Shown in pieces: positions 1 through 8,659 of a stretch of 64,000 bases of DNA. The DNA comes from Bacteroidota bacterium. Lineage in GTDB: Bacteria > Bacteroidota > Bacteroidia > Bacteroidales > FEN-979. The DNA is taken from positions 90,698-154,697 of the forward strand of contig JAPLDL010000011.1 in the NCBI GenBank assembly GCA_026391735.1, in the 5' to 3' direction. The notes beneath the pieces were generated by a model. That model did no database searches, was not told the origin of the DNA, and saw only the letters and a program-made list of their open reading frames with translations. Both the position numbers and the translations under genes were made by a program. Every line of letters begins with the position of its first letter. The first letter of the stretch is position 1.

Positions 1-97
1 CTTGTCGCTCGCATCATCACACCGCTGCTGCGTCTTCTACGTTGCTCACATTAACATTCTCCAGGTTAGAATCTTTCACATGGTTCGCTCCTTGAAG

Positions 98-191
98 CCA
101 AGGCAGCTTGTGTGAGATGCTTCGCTACCAATATCAAGGATGCTTCGCTACCAATACCAAGGCAGCTTGTGTGAGATGCTACGCTATCAAC
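98..191. repeat. Cluster of short direct repeats downstream of elbB
   Basis: A unit beginning CCAAGGCAGCTTGTGTGAGA occurs at about 98 and again at about 157, a 59-base period. Inside it GATGCTTCGCTACCAATA occurs at 117 and 139, with a degenerate third copy (GATGCTACGCTATCAA) from about 174. The last copy runs into the stop codon of the minus-strand elbB-like gene. The remaining bases 1-97 show no gene; they are the end of whatever lies to the left. The repeats look like local duplications rather than a mobile element, because no terminal inverted repeats or transposase are present. Confidence 0.6.
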
Positions 192-832
192 ATTTTCATC
201 ATTTCGTTTACGATATTCTCAGTTCCTGCTGCAATCTGGCTTATTGTTGCATCGAGCATGTAACATGGTGTCGTGAACAGTTTGTGCACCGGGTCAATGA
301 TTACCTGCGCATGGTCTGTTTGAACGTATTTGTTCCCTTTCTTTTCGATAAAACCTTCCGATGCAGGGTCCTGGCCTGTGGTCAGTTTTGCACCTTTAAA
401 AAGGATTGCCAGAATTACCGGTGCTATGCACATCGCCCCTATTGGTTTGCCTGCTTCATGCATAACCCTGATGGCATTCTCCACATCCGGGTTCACCTTT
501 GCTGCATCTCCCTCGTAAGCCCAGCTGCAAAGGTTTTTGGCAGCACCAAATCCGCCGGGAAAAATAAGAGCATCAAAACCGGAAGCCTTGAATTCACTCA
601 GAGGTTTTATATTTCCCCTGGTGATCCTGGCCGCTTCGGTAAGAACGTTGCGTTTTTCACCGGCCGGTTTTCCTAAAAGGTGGTCTATCACATGATATTG
701 TTCAACATCCGGGGCAAAACATTGAGATGAAGCACCGGCTTTGTCAATGGCAAGCAATGTAAGGACTGCTTCGGTTATCTCGGCTCCGTCAAAAACCCCG
801 CAACCTGCAAGCACTACAGCAAATTTTTTCAT
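179..832 (-). CDS. elbB: ElbB-like glyoxalase / DJ-1/PfpI-family protein
   Basis: The protein of about 217 residues is a class I glutamine-amidotransferase-like (DJ-1/PfpI) protein closest to ElbB, a family once linked to isoprenoid synthesis and reported to have weak glyoxalase activity. Visible signs are the N-terminal start MKKFAVVLAGCGVFDGAEI, the loop FPGGFGAAKNL, and the nucleophile-elbow cysteine in GAMCIAP. I chose the ATG at 832 because AAGGA sits just upstream; an upstream in-frame ATG at 862 would add ten residues that do not resemble the family. It is divergent from the nucleotide-sugar block. The physiological substrate is not evident from the sequence. Confidence 0.88.
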   Translation of the reverse strand: MKKFAVVLAGCGVFDGAEITEAVLTLLAIDKAGASSQCFAPDVEQYHVIDHLLGKPAGEKRNVLTEAARITRGNIKPLSEFKASGFDALIFPGGFGAAKNLCSWAYEGDAAKVNPDVENAIRVMHEAGKPIGAMCIAPVILAILFKGAKLTTGQDPASEGFIEKKGNKYVQTDHAQVIIDPVHKLFTTPCYMLDATISQIAAGTENIVNEMMKMLIA

Positions 833-919
833 AATTCCTTCGTTAGTTATTGTATTCATCAATTCCCATGGTAAAATTATTAAAAAACGATGCCTGAAAA
901 CAAATTCAGATTACATTCT

Positions 920-927
920 TATTTTTG
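920..927 (+). promoter_or_regulatory. Bacteroidota -7 promoter element before wbpE
   Basis: TATTTTTG matches TAnnTTTG exactly and leaves a leader of about 18-20 nt before the ATG at 952. It also shows that the start cannot be the in-frame TTG at 925, which lies inside the element. No clear TTTG -33 box is seen. Confidence 0.5.
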
Positions 928-951
928 TACATTCTAAAAAATCTTTTGCTG

Positions 952-2082
952 ATGAAGAAAATCCAAATGGTCGACTTACGCAGTCAGTACCTGAACATGA
1001 AGGAAGAAATAGATAAAGCCATCCACGAGGTCATCGATACCTGTGCGTTTATCAACGGGCCAGCTGTAGCGGCATTTCAGAAGGACCTTGAAAAGTATCT
1101 GGGGGTTAAACATGTGATCCCCTGTGCAAACGGCACCGATGCACTTCAGGTTTCAATGATGGCCCTGGGCCTGCAGCCAGGAGATGAGGTTATTACAACC
1201 TCGTTTACTTTTATTGCCACTGCGGAAGTCATCGCCCTGCTTCGCCTTACTCCTGTATTGGTGGATGTGGATCCGGATACATTCAACATTGATCCCAAAG
1301 CTATAGAACGGGCTGTTACTTCAAAAACAAAAGCCATCGTACCTGTTCATCTTTTCGGACAGTGTGCTCACATGGAAGAGATCATGGAAATTGCTGTAAA
1401 ACATAATCTTGCAATAATCGAGGATAATTGCCAGGCCATCGGTGCTGATTATATCTTTAAAGACGGCAGCCGGAAGAAAGCAGGAACCATAGGGCGGATC
1501 GGATGTACGTCCTTTTTCCCTTCAAAGAACCTGGGATGTTACGGCGATGGGGGGGCTATATTTACCGATGATGATGAACTCGCAAAGCAGCTCAGGGTTG
1601 TCGTGAACCATGGAATGGCTGTGCGTTATTATCATGATTATATCGGAGTCAACTCTCGCCTTGACAGCATCCAGGCGGCGATCCTGAAAGTCAAACTTCA
1701 GTATCTTGACCGGTATGCAGCAAAACGAAGAGCTGCAGCGGATTTCTATGACCTGGCTTTTACCGGAAATCCAAAGCTGAAAACGCCTGTAAGGTATTCC
1801 AATTCAAATCATGTTTTTCACCAGTATACCCTGGTAACTAAACAAATTGATCGTGCAGCGTTGATAGCCCACCTGAACTCAAAGGACATACCGGCTATGA
1901 TCTACTATCCTGTCCCGCTGCATTTGCAGAAAGCTTATCTTGACCCAAGATATAAGCCCGGTGATTTCCCGGTGACCGAATCACTTTCAAATTCGGTGGT
2001 CTCTTTGCCAATGCATACCGAACTGGACGAAGAGCAGCTGAAACATATCACTACGTCTTTACTGGAATTTGTAAATGCATAG
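952..2082 (+). CDS. wbpE: DegT/DnrJ/EryC1 sugar aminotransferase, WbpE-like
   Basis: A PLP-dependent nucleotide-sugar aminotransferase of about 376 residues. Family marks are the N-terminal VDLRSQY, the cofactor region CANGTDAL, the aspartate/glutamine site [11 protein letters not shown], and the Schiff-base lysine in [15 protein letters not shown] at about residue 192. The next two genes are the WbpD-type acetyltransferase and WbpB-type oxidoreductase. By analogy with Pseudomonas and Bordetella it would aminate the 3-keto group of UDP-2-acetamido-2-deoxy-3-oxo-glucuronate using glutamate, on the way to a 2,3-diacetamido-glucuronic acid sugar for surface polysaccharide. The exact sugar is inferred from neighbours, not from residues. 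Confidence 0.9.
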   Translation: MKKIQMVDLRSQYLNMKEEIDKAIHEVIDTCAFINGPAVAAFQKDLEKYLGVKHVIPCANGTDALQVSMMALGLQPGDEVITTSFTFIATAEVIALLRLTPVLVDVDPDTFNIDPKAIERAVTSKTKAIVPVHLFGQCAHMEEIMEIAVKHNLAIIEDNCQAIGADYIFKDGSRKKAGTIGRIGCTSFFPSKNLGCYGDGGAIFTDDDELAKQLRVVVNHGMAVRYYHDYIGVNSRLDSIQAAILKVKLQYLDRYAAKRRAAADFYDLAFTGNPKLKTPVRYSNSNHVFHQYTLVTKQIDRAALIAHLNSKDIPAMIYYPVPLHLQKAYLDPRYKPGDFPVTESLSNSVVSLPMHTELDEEQLKHITTSLLEFVNA

Positions 2083-2083
2083 T

Positions 2084-2665
2084 ATGGAAAAAGAATATTT
2101 TGCACATGAAACGGCCGTCATTGACGGGGGTTGTAAGATAGGGAAAGGAAGCAGGATATGGCATTTTACGCATATCATGAAGGATTGTGAAATAGGAGAG
2201 GGGTGTAACCTCGGGCAGAACGTGGTGGTTTCCCCCTCTGTCATACTTGGGCGTAATGTGAAAGTTCAGAACAACGTATCCATTTACACCGGTGTTATAT
2301 GTGAGGATGACGTGTTCCTTGGCCCTTCGATGGTGTTTACGAATGTCGTCAATCCGCGATCCCATATTCTTAGAAGAGACCAGTACATGCAAACCCTTGT
2401 GAAACGCGGCGCCACAATCGGCGCTAATGCTACCATCGTTTGCGGCCACACCATTGGGGAGTTTGCATTTATCGGTGCAGGAACGGTGGTGACCAAAGAT
2501 GTCCCTCCTTATGCACTCGTTGTGGGTAACCCGGGGCGCCATATCGGCTGGATGAGTGAATACGGCCACCGGCTTGAGTTTGACAAGCAGGGATATGCAG
2601 TCTGCCCCGAAAGCAAAGAAAAATACCAGTATATTGATGGAAAAGTAATTAACTTAGGGAAATGA
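2084..2665 (+). CDS. wbpD: Left-handed beta-helix N-acetyltransferase, WbpD-like
   Basis: About 193 residues of hexapeptide repeats (for example [19 protein letters not shown], then [16 protein letters not shown]) that form a left-handed beta helix. The segment [10 protein letters not shown] followed by [14 protein letters not shown] is typical of WbpD/WlbB, which acetylates the 3-amino group made by WbpE using acetyl-CoA. An alternative ATG lies at 2075, overlapping the wbpE stop; I prefer 2084, directly after that stop at 2080-2082. The stop overlaps the next start as ATGA, so translation is probably coupled. Confidence 0.9.
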   Translation: MEKEYFAHETAVIDGGCKIGKGSRIWHFTHIMKDCEIGEGCNLGQNVVVSPSVILGRNVKVQNNVSIYTGVICEDDVFLGPSMVFTNVVNPRSHILRRDQYMQTLVKRGATIGANATIVCGHTIGEFAFIGAGTVVTKDVPPYALVVGNPGRHIGWMSEYGHRLEFDKQGYAVCPESKEKYQYIDGKVINLGK

Positions 2666-3651
2666 AAATAACGGAATTAAACCGGCCGGTGAATTTTGCT
2701 CTGATCGGAGCAGCCGGATATGTTGCACCAAGGCATATGAAAGCGATCAGGGAAAGCGGAAACAGGCTTATATGTGCGTTAGATCCATATGACGGAGTGG
2801 GGATCATCGACAGCTTTTTTCCAAATGCAGATTTTTTCATCGAGCCCGAACGTTTTGACCGCCACCTGGATAAGTTGAGAAGGATGGCTCTTACAAAAAA
2901 AAGGCAGGAAGACAACAAGGTGGATTTTGTAAGTATTTGCTCCCCCAATTACATGCATGATTCCCATATCCGTCTTGCCCTGCGCAATGATGCAAACGCC
3001 ATTTGCGAAAAGCCTATTGTTCTGAATCCCTGGAACCTGGATGCCCTGAAGGAGATTGAAAAAGAGACCGGTAAAAGAGTGTACACTGTGCTTCAGCTAA
3101 GGTTGCACCCGGCTATTATTGCGTTGCGTGAAAAAATCAGGAAAGGACCTAAAAACAAAGTCTATAATCTTGACCTCACCTACATAACTTCAAGGGGAAA
3201 CTGGTACTACCGTTCCTGGAAAGGGGATATTTCCAAATCGGGAGGTATTGCCACCAACATCGGTATTCATTTTTTTGATATGCTGACCTGGATTTTCGGT
3301 GCAGTTAAAACAAACAAGGTGCACCTGATGACCGAAAATAAGGCGGGTGGTTTTCTTGAGCTTGAAAAGGCCAGGATACGATGGTTCCTAAGTCTTGATT
3401 ATCATGATGTCCCCGACCAGGTTAAGAAAGCAGGAAAGCGGACCTACAGGTTACTAACAATGGACGGTGAGACAGTTGAGTTCAGTGAGGGTTTTACCGA
3501 TCTGCATACCGATACATACAAAGATATTCTTTCGGGCAAAGGTTTCGGGCTGACGGATGCAAGGCCCAGTATAAACATTGCTTACCAGATCAGGAATGCC
3601 AGCCCGATAGGAATAAAGGGCGATTATCATCCTTTCCTGAAAAAACCGTGA
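2662..3651 (+). CDS. wbpB: Gfo/Idh/MocA-family nucleotide-sugar 3-dehydrogenase, WbpB-like
   Basis: A 329-residue NAD-dependent oxidoreductase. The Rossmann start is [18 protein letters not shown] and the Gfo/Idh/MocA active-site lysine is in ICEKPIV. WbpB/WlbA enzymes oxidise the 3-hydroxyl of UDP-GlcNAcA, giving the ketone used by WbpE, and recycle their NADH with 2-oxoglutarate. The gene overlaps wbpD by four bases, so wbpE-wbpD-wbpB are one operon. The UDP-GlcNAc 6-dehydrogenase that would supply the substrate (WbpA) is not adjacent; the dehydrogenase at 29149 is a possible but unproven source. Confidence 0.88.
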   Translation: MKITELNRPVNFALIGAAGYVAPRHMKAIRESGNRLICALDPYDGVGIIDSFFPNADFFIEPERFDRHLDKLRRMALTKKRQEDNKVDFVSICSPNYMHDSHIRLALRNDANAICEKPIVLNPWNLDALKEIEKETGKRVYTVLQLRLHPAIIALREKIRKGPKNKVYNLDLTYITSRGNWYYRSWKGDISKSGGIATNIGIHFFDMLTWIFGAVKTNKVHLMTENKAGGFLELEKARIRWFLSLDYHDVPDQVKKAGKRTYRLLTMDGETVEFSEGFTDLHTDTYKDILSGKGFGLTDARPSINIAYQIRNASPIGIKGDYHPFLKKP

Positions 3652-3727
3652 ACTATGATCCATGAATCGAAATCCGGTTCGCGGATCACGGTTCACCGAC
3701 CATGTTGTTATTGTAAATCGTATTAAA

Positions 3728-4753
3728 ATGAAGATCCTAGTCACAGGCGGAACCGGGTACATCGGAAGCCATACCGTGGTTGAGTTGCAGGCCAAAGGAT
3801 ATGAAGTGGTCATTGTTGATGATCTATCAAATTCTTCTGTTGAGGTCCTTGACCATATAGCTGAGATCACGGGCAAAAGACCTGTGTTCGAACAGTTTGA
3901 TCTGAAGGATGCATTAAAGACATCAGCATTTTTCAGCAAGCATTCGGATCTGGGGGGGATTATTCATTTTGCCGCATTTAAAGCAGTTGGTGAGTCGGTG
4001 GAGTTTCCCCTGAAGTATTATCAGAATAATCTTGTTTCCCTGATTAATATTTTGCAGGGGATGATGGAAAACAAAATCCGCAATATTGTTTTCTCCTCTT
4101 CATGTACTGTTTACGGACAACCTGATAAATTGCCGGTGAAAGAGGATGCTCCTGTTCAGAAAGCATGGTCTCCTTATGGGAACACGAAACAGATATCAGA
4201 AGAGATCATAAGTGATACCAGCAAGGCCTCGGGTATAGATGGGATACTGCTGAGGTATTTCAACCCTATAGGAGCGCATGAAACTGCGTTGATCGGTGAA
4301 CTTCCGCTGGGGGTGCCGAATAGCCTGATGCCCTATATCACTCAAACTGCTATTGGAATAAGGCCGTTCCTGAGAGTCTGGGGAAGTGATTACGATACCC
4401 CTGACGGAACTGCAATACGAGACTATCTGCATGTCACAGATCTTGCTGTGGCCCACGTGATTGCAGTGGAGCGGATGCTGAACGGTAAAATGAAACAGAA
4501 GGTGGAGGTGTTCAACCTGGGTACAGGCAATGGTTTTTCGGTCATGCAGGTGATCGAATCTTTTGAGCGTTCCACCGGCGTGAAATTGAATTACCAGATC
4601 ATGGACCGAAGGCCAGGGGATATTGAAAAGGTTTGGGCCGATACCGAATTTGCCAACAAGGAGCTGGGATGGAAAGCTGTTAAAAGCCTTGATGAGATGA
4701 CTGCTTCGGCCTGGAAATGGGAAAAGGTACTTGCACAAAAAGGCAAGGGGTAA
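3728..4753 (+). CDS. galE: UDP-glucose 4-epimerase
   Basis: An extended short-chain dehydrogenase of 341 residues that interconverts UDP-glucose and UDP-galactose (possibly their N-acetyl forms). It opens with the NAD-binding sequence KILVTGGTGYIGSHTV, has the serine site SSSCTVYGQ and the catalytic YGNTK, and ends with the GalE-type RRPGDIEKVWAD segment. The ATG at 3728 places the glycine motif at the normal position; the frame is open to 3662 but the extra residues are unlike the family. It follows wbpB by 76 bases and probably serves the same polysaccharide pathway. Confidence 0.95.
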   Translation: MKILVTGGTGYIGSHTVVELQAKGYEVVIVDDLSNSSVEVLDHIAEITGKRPVFEQFDLKDALKTSAFFSKHSDLGGIIHFAAFKAVGESVEFPLKYYQNNLVSLINILQGMMENKIRNIVFSSSCTVYGQPDKLPVKEDAPVQKAWSPYGNTKQISEEIISDTSKASGIDGILLRYFNPIGAHETALIGELPLGVPNSLMPYITQTAIGIRPFLRVWGSDYDTPDGTAIRDYLHVTDLAVAHVIAVERMLNGKMKQKVEVFNLGTGNGFSVMQVIESFERSTGVKLNYQIMDRRPGDIEKVWADTEFANKELGWKAVKSLDEMTASAWKWEKVLAQKGKG

Positions 4754-4764
4754 GTATAAATAAT

Positions 4765-4772
4765 TATCTTTG
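4765..4772 (+). promoter_or_regulatory. Bacteroidota -7 promoter element before rfbB
   Basis: TATCTTTG fits TAnnTTTG and lies 24 bases before the first ATG of rfbB, suggesting that rfbB has its own transcript although galE is just upstream. No convincing -33 box. Confidence 0.4.
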
Positions 4773-4795
4773 AGATTCGAACTTAAATATAAGGT

Positions 4796-5848
4796 ATGAT
4801 GAAAACGATTTTGATCACCGGCGGAGCAGGTTTTATCGGTTCTCATGTGGTAAGGCGTTTTGTGAAAAATTATCCGCAATATCATATTGTGAACCTTGAC
4901 AAACTTACCTATGCGGGCAATCTTGCAAACCTTAAGGATATTGAAAAGGAAACAAATTACGAATTTATAAAGGCCGATATTGTTGCCGGGGAGCTGGTAA
5001 AAAAGATTTTCCAGAAGTACCGGTTCGACGGCGTTATTCATCTTGCTGCAGAATCGCATGTTGACAGGTCCATAGCGAACCCCACTGAGTTCATTTATAC
5101 AAATATTGTAGGAACGGTGAACCTGTTAAATGCGGCCAGGGAGATATGGGATACCATGGAAGGCAAGCGGTTTTATCATATTTCCACAGATGAAGTTTAC
5201 GGTTCTCTCGGGGAGACGGGCCTGTTTGTGGAGTCTACCCCTTATGATCCGAGGAGCCCGTATTCAGCTTCGAAAGCCAGCTCGGATCATCTTGTTAGGG
5301 CATACTTTCACACCTTCAAACTACCCATGGTCATTTCGAATTGTTCCAATAATTACGGGCCATTCCAGTTTCCTGAGAAGTTGATCCCATTGTGTATAAA
5401 CAACATCAGGAACAACAAGCTTGTACCTGTTTATGGCAAAGGGGAGAATATTCGAGACTGGTTGTATGTGGAGGATCATGCCGAGGCCATAGACCGGATT
5501 TTTCATTCAGGCAAAACGGGTGAAACATATAATATCGGAGGAATCAATGAATGGAAGAATATTGACCTTCTGAGGCTTTTATGCAAGATTATGGATGAAA
5601 AGCTTCACCGCACGGCAGGAACATCGGAACACCTGATCACCTTTGTCAAAGATCGTGCTGGTCACGACCTGAGGTATGCAATAGATTCCACAAAGCTGCA
5701 GAAGGAATTGAAATGGAAGCCTAATACCCGGTTTGAGCAGGGGCTCGAAAAGACGGTAGACTGGTATCTTGCAAATGAGCAATGGATGAAGAATATTACT
5801 TCAGGGGATTACCAGAAGTATTATGAAAATCAGTATACCAAGAGGTAA
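4796..5848 (+). CDS. rfbB: dTDP-glucose 4,6-dehydratase
   Basis: A 350-residue NAD-dependent SDR enzyme that converts dTDP-glucose to dTDP-4-keto-6-deoxyglucose, the rhamnose-pathway intermediate. Seen are ILITGGAGFIGSHVVRRF, the AAESHVDRSI block, the dehydratase signature STDEVYGSL, the catalytic YSASKASSDHLVRAY and SNNYGPFQFPEKLIPL, all hallmarks of RmlB. Two tandem ATG codons (4796, 4799) follow AAGG; the second gives better spacing. The other rhamnose genes rfbA, rfbC and rfbD are not in the window. A terminator follows at once. Confidence 0.95.
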   Translation: MMKTILITGGAGFIGSHVVRRFVKNYPQYHIVNLDKLTYAGNLANLKDIEKETNYEFIKADIVAGELVKKIFQKYRFDGVIHLAAESHVDRSIANPTEFIYTNIVGTVNLLNAAREIWDTMEGKRFYHISTDEVYGSLGETGLFVESTPYDPRSPYSASKASSDHLVRAYFHTFKLPMVISNCSNNYGPFQFPEKLIPLCINNIRNNKLVPVYGKGENIRDWLYVEDHAEAIDRIFHSGKTGETYNIGGINEWKNIDLLRLLCKIMDEKLHRTAGTSEHLITFVKDRAGHDLRYAIDSTKLQKELKWKPNTRFEQGLEKTVDWYLANEQWMKNITSGDYQKYYENQYTKR

Positions 5849-5868
5849 GTAATTCAAGTAAAAAACAG

Positions 5869-5906
5869 GTCGGGCCCAGGAGTTTATCCAGGTGCCCGAT
5901 TTTTTT
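5869..5906. terminator. Bidirectional intrinsic terminator between rfbB and fabD
   Basis: GTCGGGC and GCCCGAT form a stem followed on the plus strand by TTTTTT. On the minus strand the same stem is followed by TTTTTT from the A-run at 5860-5866. It can end both convergent genes and overlaps the fabD stop codon. Confidence 0.75.
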
Positions 5907-6780
5907 ATACGCCTGCGACAGTGATTTCTTTACCGATTTTCAAGATCAGACCCTGTAACACATTGCCAGGTCCTACTTCGATGAAATGTGTTGCACCGTC
6001 GGCAATCATCCGCTGAACAAGCTGTGTCCATAAAACGGGTGCGGTGAGCTGAGCGATGAGATTCTCCTTTATTTTCAATGGATCTGTGACTCTTGAGGCC
6101 GTCGCATTCTGATAAATCGGGCAAATTGGTTCATGAAAAACCGTGCTGTTTATTGCTTCGGCAAGTTCAACACGGGCAGGCTCCATCAGGGGTGAATGAA
6201 AAGCGCCTCCGACTTTCAGTGGCAAAGCCCGCCTTGCACCAGCCGCTTTAAGTTTTTCACATGCAATCTCAATACCCTTTATGCTGCCTGAAATTACCAG
6301 TTGTCCCGGGCTGTTATAATTGGCAGGAACCACTATTTCATCAATGGATCTGCATATCTCTTCAACCTTTTGATCTTCCAGTCCCAGGATGGCGGCCATA
6401 GTGGAAGGTTCTTTTTCACAGGCCTTTTGCATGGCTTGCGCCCTTGCAAAAACCAGCCTTAACCCATCCTCAAACGAAAGTACTTTATTTGCTACCAAGG
6501 CCGAAAATTCACCCAGTGAATGCCCGGCAACCATATCCGGTTTAAAAGTCTCACCAAGTGTGGAGGCAAGAATTACCGAATGCAGAAAGATCGCAGGCTG
6601 GGTAACCCTCGTCTGTTTCAGGTCCTCATCGGTTCCTGCAAACATCAGATCGGTTATGCGAAATCCAAGGATACCATTAGCCTTCTCAAAGAGAGCTTTT
6701 GCATTTTCCGATCCCTCGTAAAGATCTTTGCCCATTCCGACAAACTGGGCCCCCTGGCCGGGAAATATGTATGCTGTCAT
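5905..6780 (-). CDS. fabD: Malonyl-CoA:ACP transacylase
   Basis: A 291-residue transacylase that moves malonyl from CoA to acyl carrier protein in fatty acid synthesis. The oxyanion-hole segment IFPGQGAQFVGMG lies at the N-terminus, the catalytic serine is in AGHSLGEFSAL, and the later histidine is in GGAFHSPLM. Length is normal. It is the last gene of the long minus-strand run, ten bases after the Bax-inhibitor family gene. Confidence 0.96.
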   Translation of the reverse strand: MTAYIFPGQGAQFVGMGKDLYEGSENAKALFEKANGILGFRITDLMFAGTDEDLKQTRVTQPAIFLHSVILASTLGETFKPDMVAGHSLGEFSALVANKVLSFEDGLRLVFARAQAMQKACEKEPSTMAAILGLEDQKVEEICRSIDEIVVPANYNSPGQLVISGSIKGIEIACEKLKAAGARRALPLKVGGAFHSPLMEPARVELAEAINSTVFHEPICPIYQNATASRVTDPLKIKENLIAQLTAPVLWTQLVQRMIADGATHFIEVGPGNVLQGLILKIGKEITVAGV

Positions 6781-6790
6781 AAAATGTTTT

Positions 6791-7537
6791 TTATTTTCTG
6801 TTTCCTAGGAACCTCAGAAGGAACAAAAACAGGTTGATGAAATCGAGATACAGGGTAAGCGCTCCGAAAATACTCATTTTCCTTGCATTTTCCTCACCGA
6901 ACTCACCAGCTCCGGCCCCGATCCTCTTCAGTTTTTGAACATCATAAGCGGTAAGGCCTGTAAAGATCAAAACGCCCAGTATACTTATTATGTAATCCAG
7001 TGTTCCGCTGTGCATGATAAAATTAATCAGGCTTGCCAGGATGATCCCAATAAGCCCCATAAATAAAATGGAACCAAATTTCGTGAGATCGGTCTTTGTA
7101 GTGTAACCCGCAACAGCCATGATACCGAACATTCCTGCGGTCACAAAAAAGGTCTGAACAATGGATGATTGAGTATAAACTTGTAAAATAAAACTCAGGC
7201 TCATGCCCATAAGGACTGAGAATGCAATAAAAAGCAGGGACATGGATAGGGCTGAAAGTTTCTGAAACCCGAAGGACATCAGCAAGACAAATCCTATTGG
7301 CGCCAGAGTCACAAACCAACCCAGGCCGGTCAAACCACCTGTCTCGGTTTTCAGGTATGTCATCAATGAGTCAGATGATCCAAACCACCATGCAGTTCCT
7401 GCAGTAATTATCATTGCCAGGGTCATCCAGGTAAAGACCTGCGACATAAACGTTTTAGCAATAACTCCGGCATCAGCTCCCTGAGCCGATCCGAAATAAT
7501 TCCTGTTATTTTCTTCAAACATTGATTTTATCTCCAT
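6791..7537 (-). CDS. Bax inhibitor-1 / YccA family membrane protein
   Basis: A 248-residue inner-membrane protein with about seven hydrophobic helices and the BI-1 C-terminal region (GLTAYDVQKLKRIG and the last hydrophobic helix near FINLFLFLLRFLG). Bacterial members include pH-gated calcium leak channels (BsYetJ) and the FtsH-interacting YccA; which role applies here is not visible. A second in-frame ATG at 7522, with GGAG nine bases upstream, is an equally possible start. Confidence 0.9.
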   Translation of the reverse strand: MEIKSMFEENNRNYFGSAQGADAGVIAKTFMSQVFTWMTLAMIITAGTAWWFGSSDSLMTYLKTETGGLTGLGWFVTLAPIGFVLLMSFGFQKLSALSMSLLFIAFSVLMGMSLSFILQVYTQSSIVQTFFVTAGMFGIMAVAGYTTKTDLTKFGSILFMGLIGIILASLINFIMHSGTLDYIISILGVLIFTGLTAYDVQKLKRIGAGAGEFGEENARKMSIFGALTLYLDFINLFLFLLRFLGNRK

Positions 7538-7589
7538 TTAATTGATTCATACTTATTTACATTAGTGAATGCCCGCTATTCACTTAATT

Positions 7590-8201
7590 TTAATGCAATC
7601 TTGTTGATATAAGATGCAGAAATTCAGCACGGGTCTTATCCCGTTCAAATGCCCCAATAAAATCTGAGGTTGTAGTCACGGAATTCTGTTTCTGAATACC
7701 ACGCATTGACATACACAAATGTTGTGCCTCAATTACAACTGCCACCCCAAGGGGCTTAAGGGTATTGTTTATGGCATCCTTGATCTGCATAGTCAGGCGT
7801 TCCTGCACCTGCAGCCTCCTGGCATAGATCTCAACGACCCTGGCGATTTTGCTCAGACCGGTGATATACTTGTCGGGGATGTAAGCAACGTGAGCTTTGC
7901 CGATGAAAGGTATCATGTGATGCTCGCACATCGAATAGATCTCAATGTCTTTCACAATTACCATCTCACGGTATTCTTCCCTGAACCGGGCCGACAGCAG
8001 AATGTCTTCAGGATCAAGATTATACCCCTGGTTCAGGAATAAAACAGATTTTGCAACCCGCAAGGGAGTTTTAAGCAAGCCTTCCCGATCGGGATTTTCA
8101 CCGATCAGCCTGAGAATTTCCTTGTAATGATAACTGAGTTTCTCAATTTTTTCAGCATCGTAATCCTCAAACTTTTCGTAACTGAGCTTTTCTTCTGTCA
8201 T
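7590..8201 (-). CDS. folE: GTP cyclohydrolase I
   Basis: A 203-residue enzyme that opens GTP to 7,8-dihydroneopterin triphosphate. Zinc and active-site motifs are clear: [18 protein letters not shown] and QERLTMQI, followed by [11 protein letters not shown]. The gene starts 12 bases after queD, so the two enzymes are made together. That pairing points to the pterin branch leading to preQ0/queuosine, although FolE also feeds folate. A short inverted repeat (AGTGAAT / ATTCACT, 7564-7584) follows the gene without a T-tract. Confidence 0.96.
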   Translation of the reverse strand: MTEEKLSYEKFEDYDAEKIEKLSYHYKEILRLIGENPDREGLLKTPLRVAKSVLFLNQGYNLDPEDILLSARFREEYREMVIVKDIEIYSMCEHHMIPFIGKAHVAYIPDKYITGLSKIARVVEIYARRLQVQERLTMQIKDAINNTLKPLGVAVVIEAQHLCMSMRGIQKQNSVTTTSDFIGAFERDKTRAEFLHLISTRLH

Positions 8202-8213
8202 GACAATTTGTCC

Positions 8214-8630
8214 TTATTTATTTCCAAAATATTCAACAATGTTATTTTCGGTCTCTTGAAGCCTTATGGCATGAAGTAATACACCATGAAGACGAACAAG
8301 TGGTTCGAGTTCTTCCCATATCCCAATAGCCAGGTTCTCAGTCGAAGCCAGTTCCCCCTTCATAAAATCTACTTCGAGGTTAATGTTTTTATGGTCAAGC
8401 TTTTCCAATACTTTCTCCTGGATGAGATTACTTAGAGTTTTAAGATCCATCACAAAGCCGGTAGCAGGATTCGGTTCACCTTTGACGGTAACATGGAGGA
8501 TATAATTATGACCATGCCACAAAGGATTGGAACATTTTCCAAACACACGCAGGTTTTCTTCATCGGAATATTCAGGACGAAATAAACGGTGGGCAGAGTT
8601 AAAATGCTCTTTACGTGTAATATATACCAT
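8214..8630 (-). CDS. queD: 6-carboxytetrahydropterin synthase / 6-pyruvoyl-tetrahydropterin synthase family
   Basis: About 138 residues. The zinc-binding histidines are in FNSAHRL and in LWHGHNY, and the catalytic cysteine lies in FGKCSNPLWHGH. QueD converts dihydroneopterin triphosphate to 6-carboxytetrahydropterin. Linkage to folE supports a queuosine role; a pyruvoyl-tetrahydropterin synthase activity cannot be excluded from sequence. I start at the ATG at 8630 because a TAnnTTTG element lies just upstream and the eight extra residues of the longer frame are unlike the family. Confidence 0.92.
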   Translation of the reverse strand: MVYITRKEHFNSAHRLFRPEYSDEENLRVFGKCSNPLWHGHNYILHVTVKGEPNPATGFVMDLKTLSNLIQEKVLEKLDHKNINLEVDFMKGELASTENLAIGIWEELEPLVRLHGVLLHAIRLQETENNIVEYFGNK

Positions 8631-8651
8631 TGTGCCTAGCTTAATCAGCGG

Positions 8652-8659
8652 CAAAGTTA
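8652..8659 (-). promoter_or_regulatory. Bacteroidota -7 promoter element before queD-folE
   Basis: On the minus strand TAACTTTG followed by C matches TAnnTTTGC and overlaps the stop codon of the upstream DUF4421-like gene. The predicted leader is about 15 nt, so queD-folE probably has its own promoter inside the minus-strand run. Confidence 0.5.

Noticed and set aside
140..676. 178-codon plus-strand open frame
   Set aside because: It is a shadow of the elbB-like gene and begins in the repeat cluster.
4196..5059. 287-codon minus-strand open frame across galE and rfbB
   Set aside because: It is antisense to two well-recognised genes and its translation has no recognisable family features.
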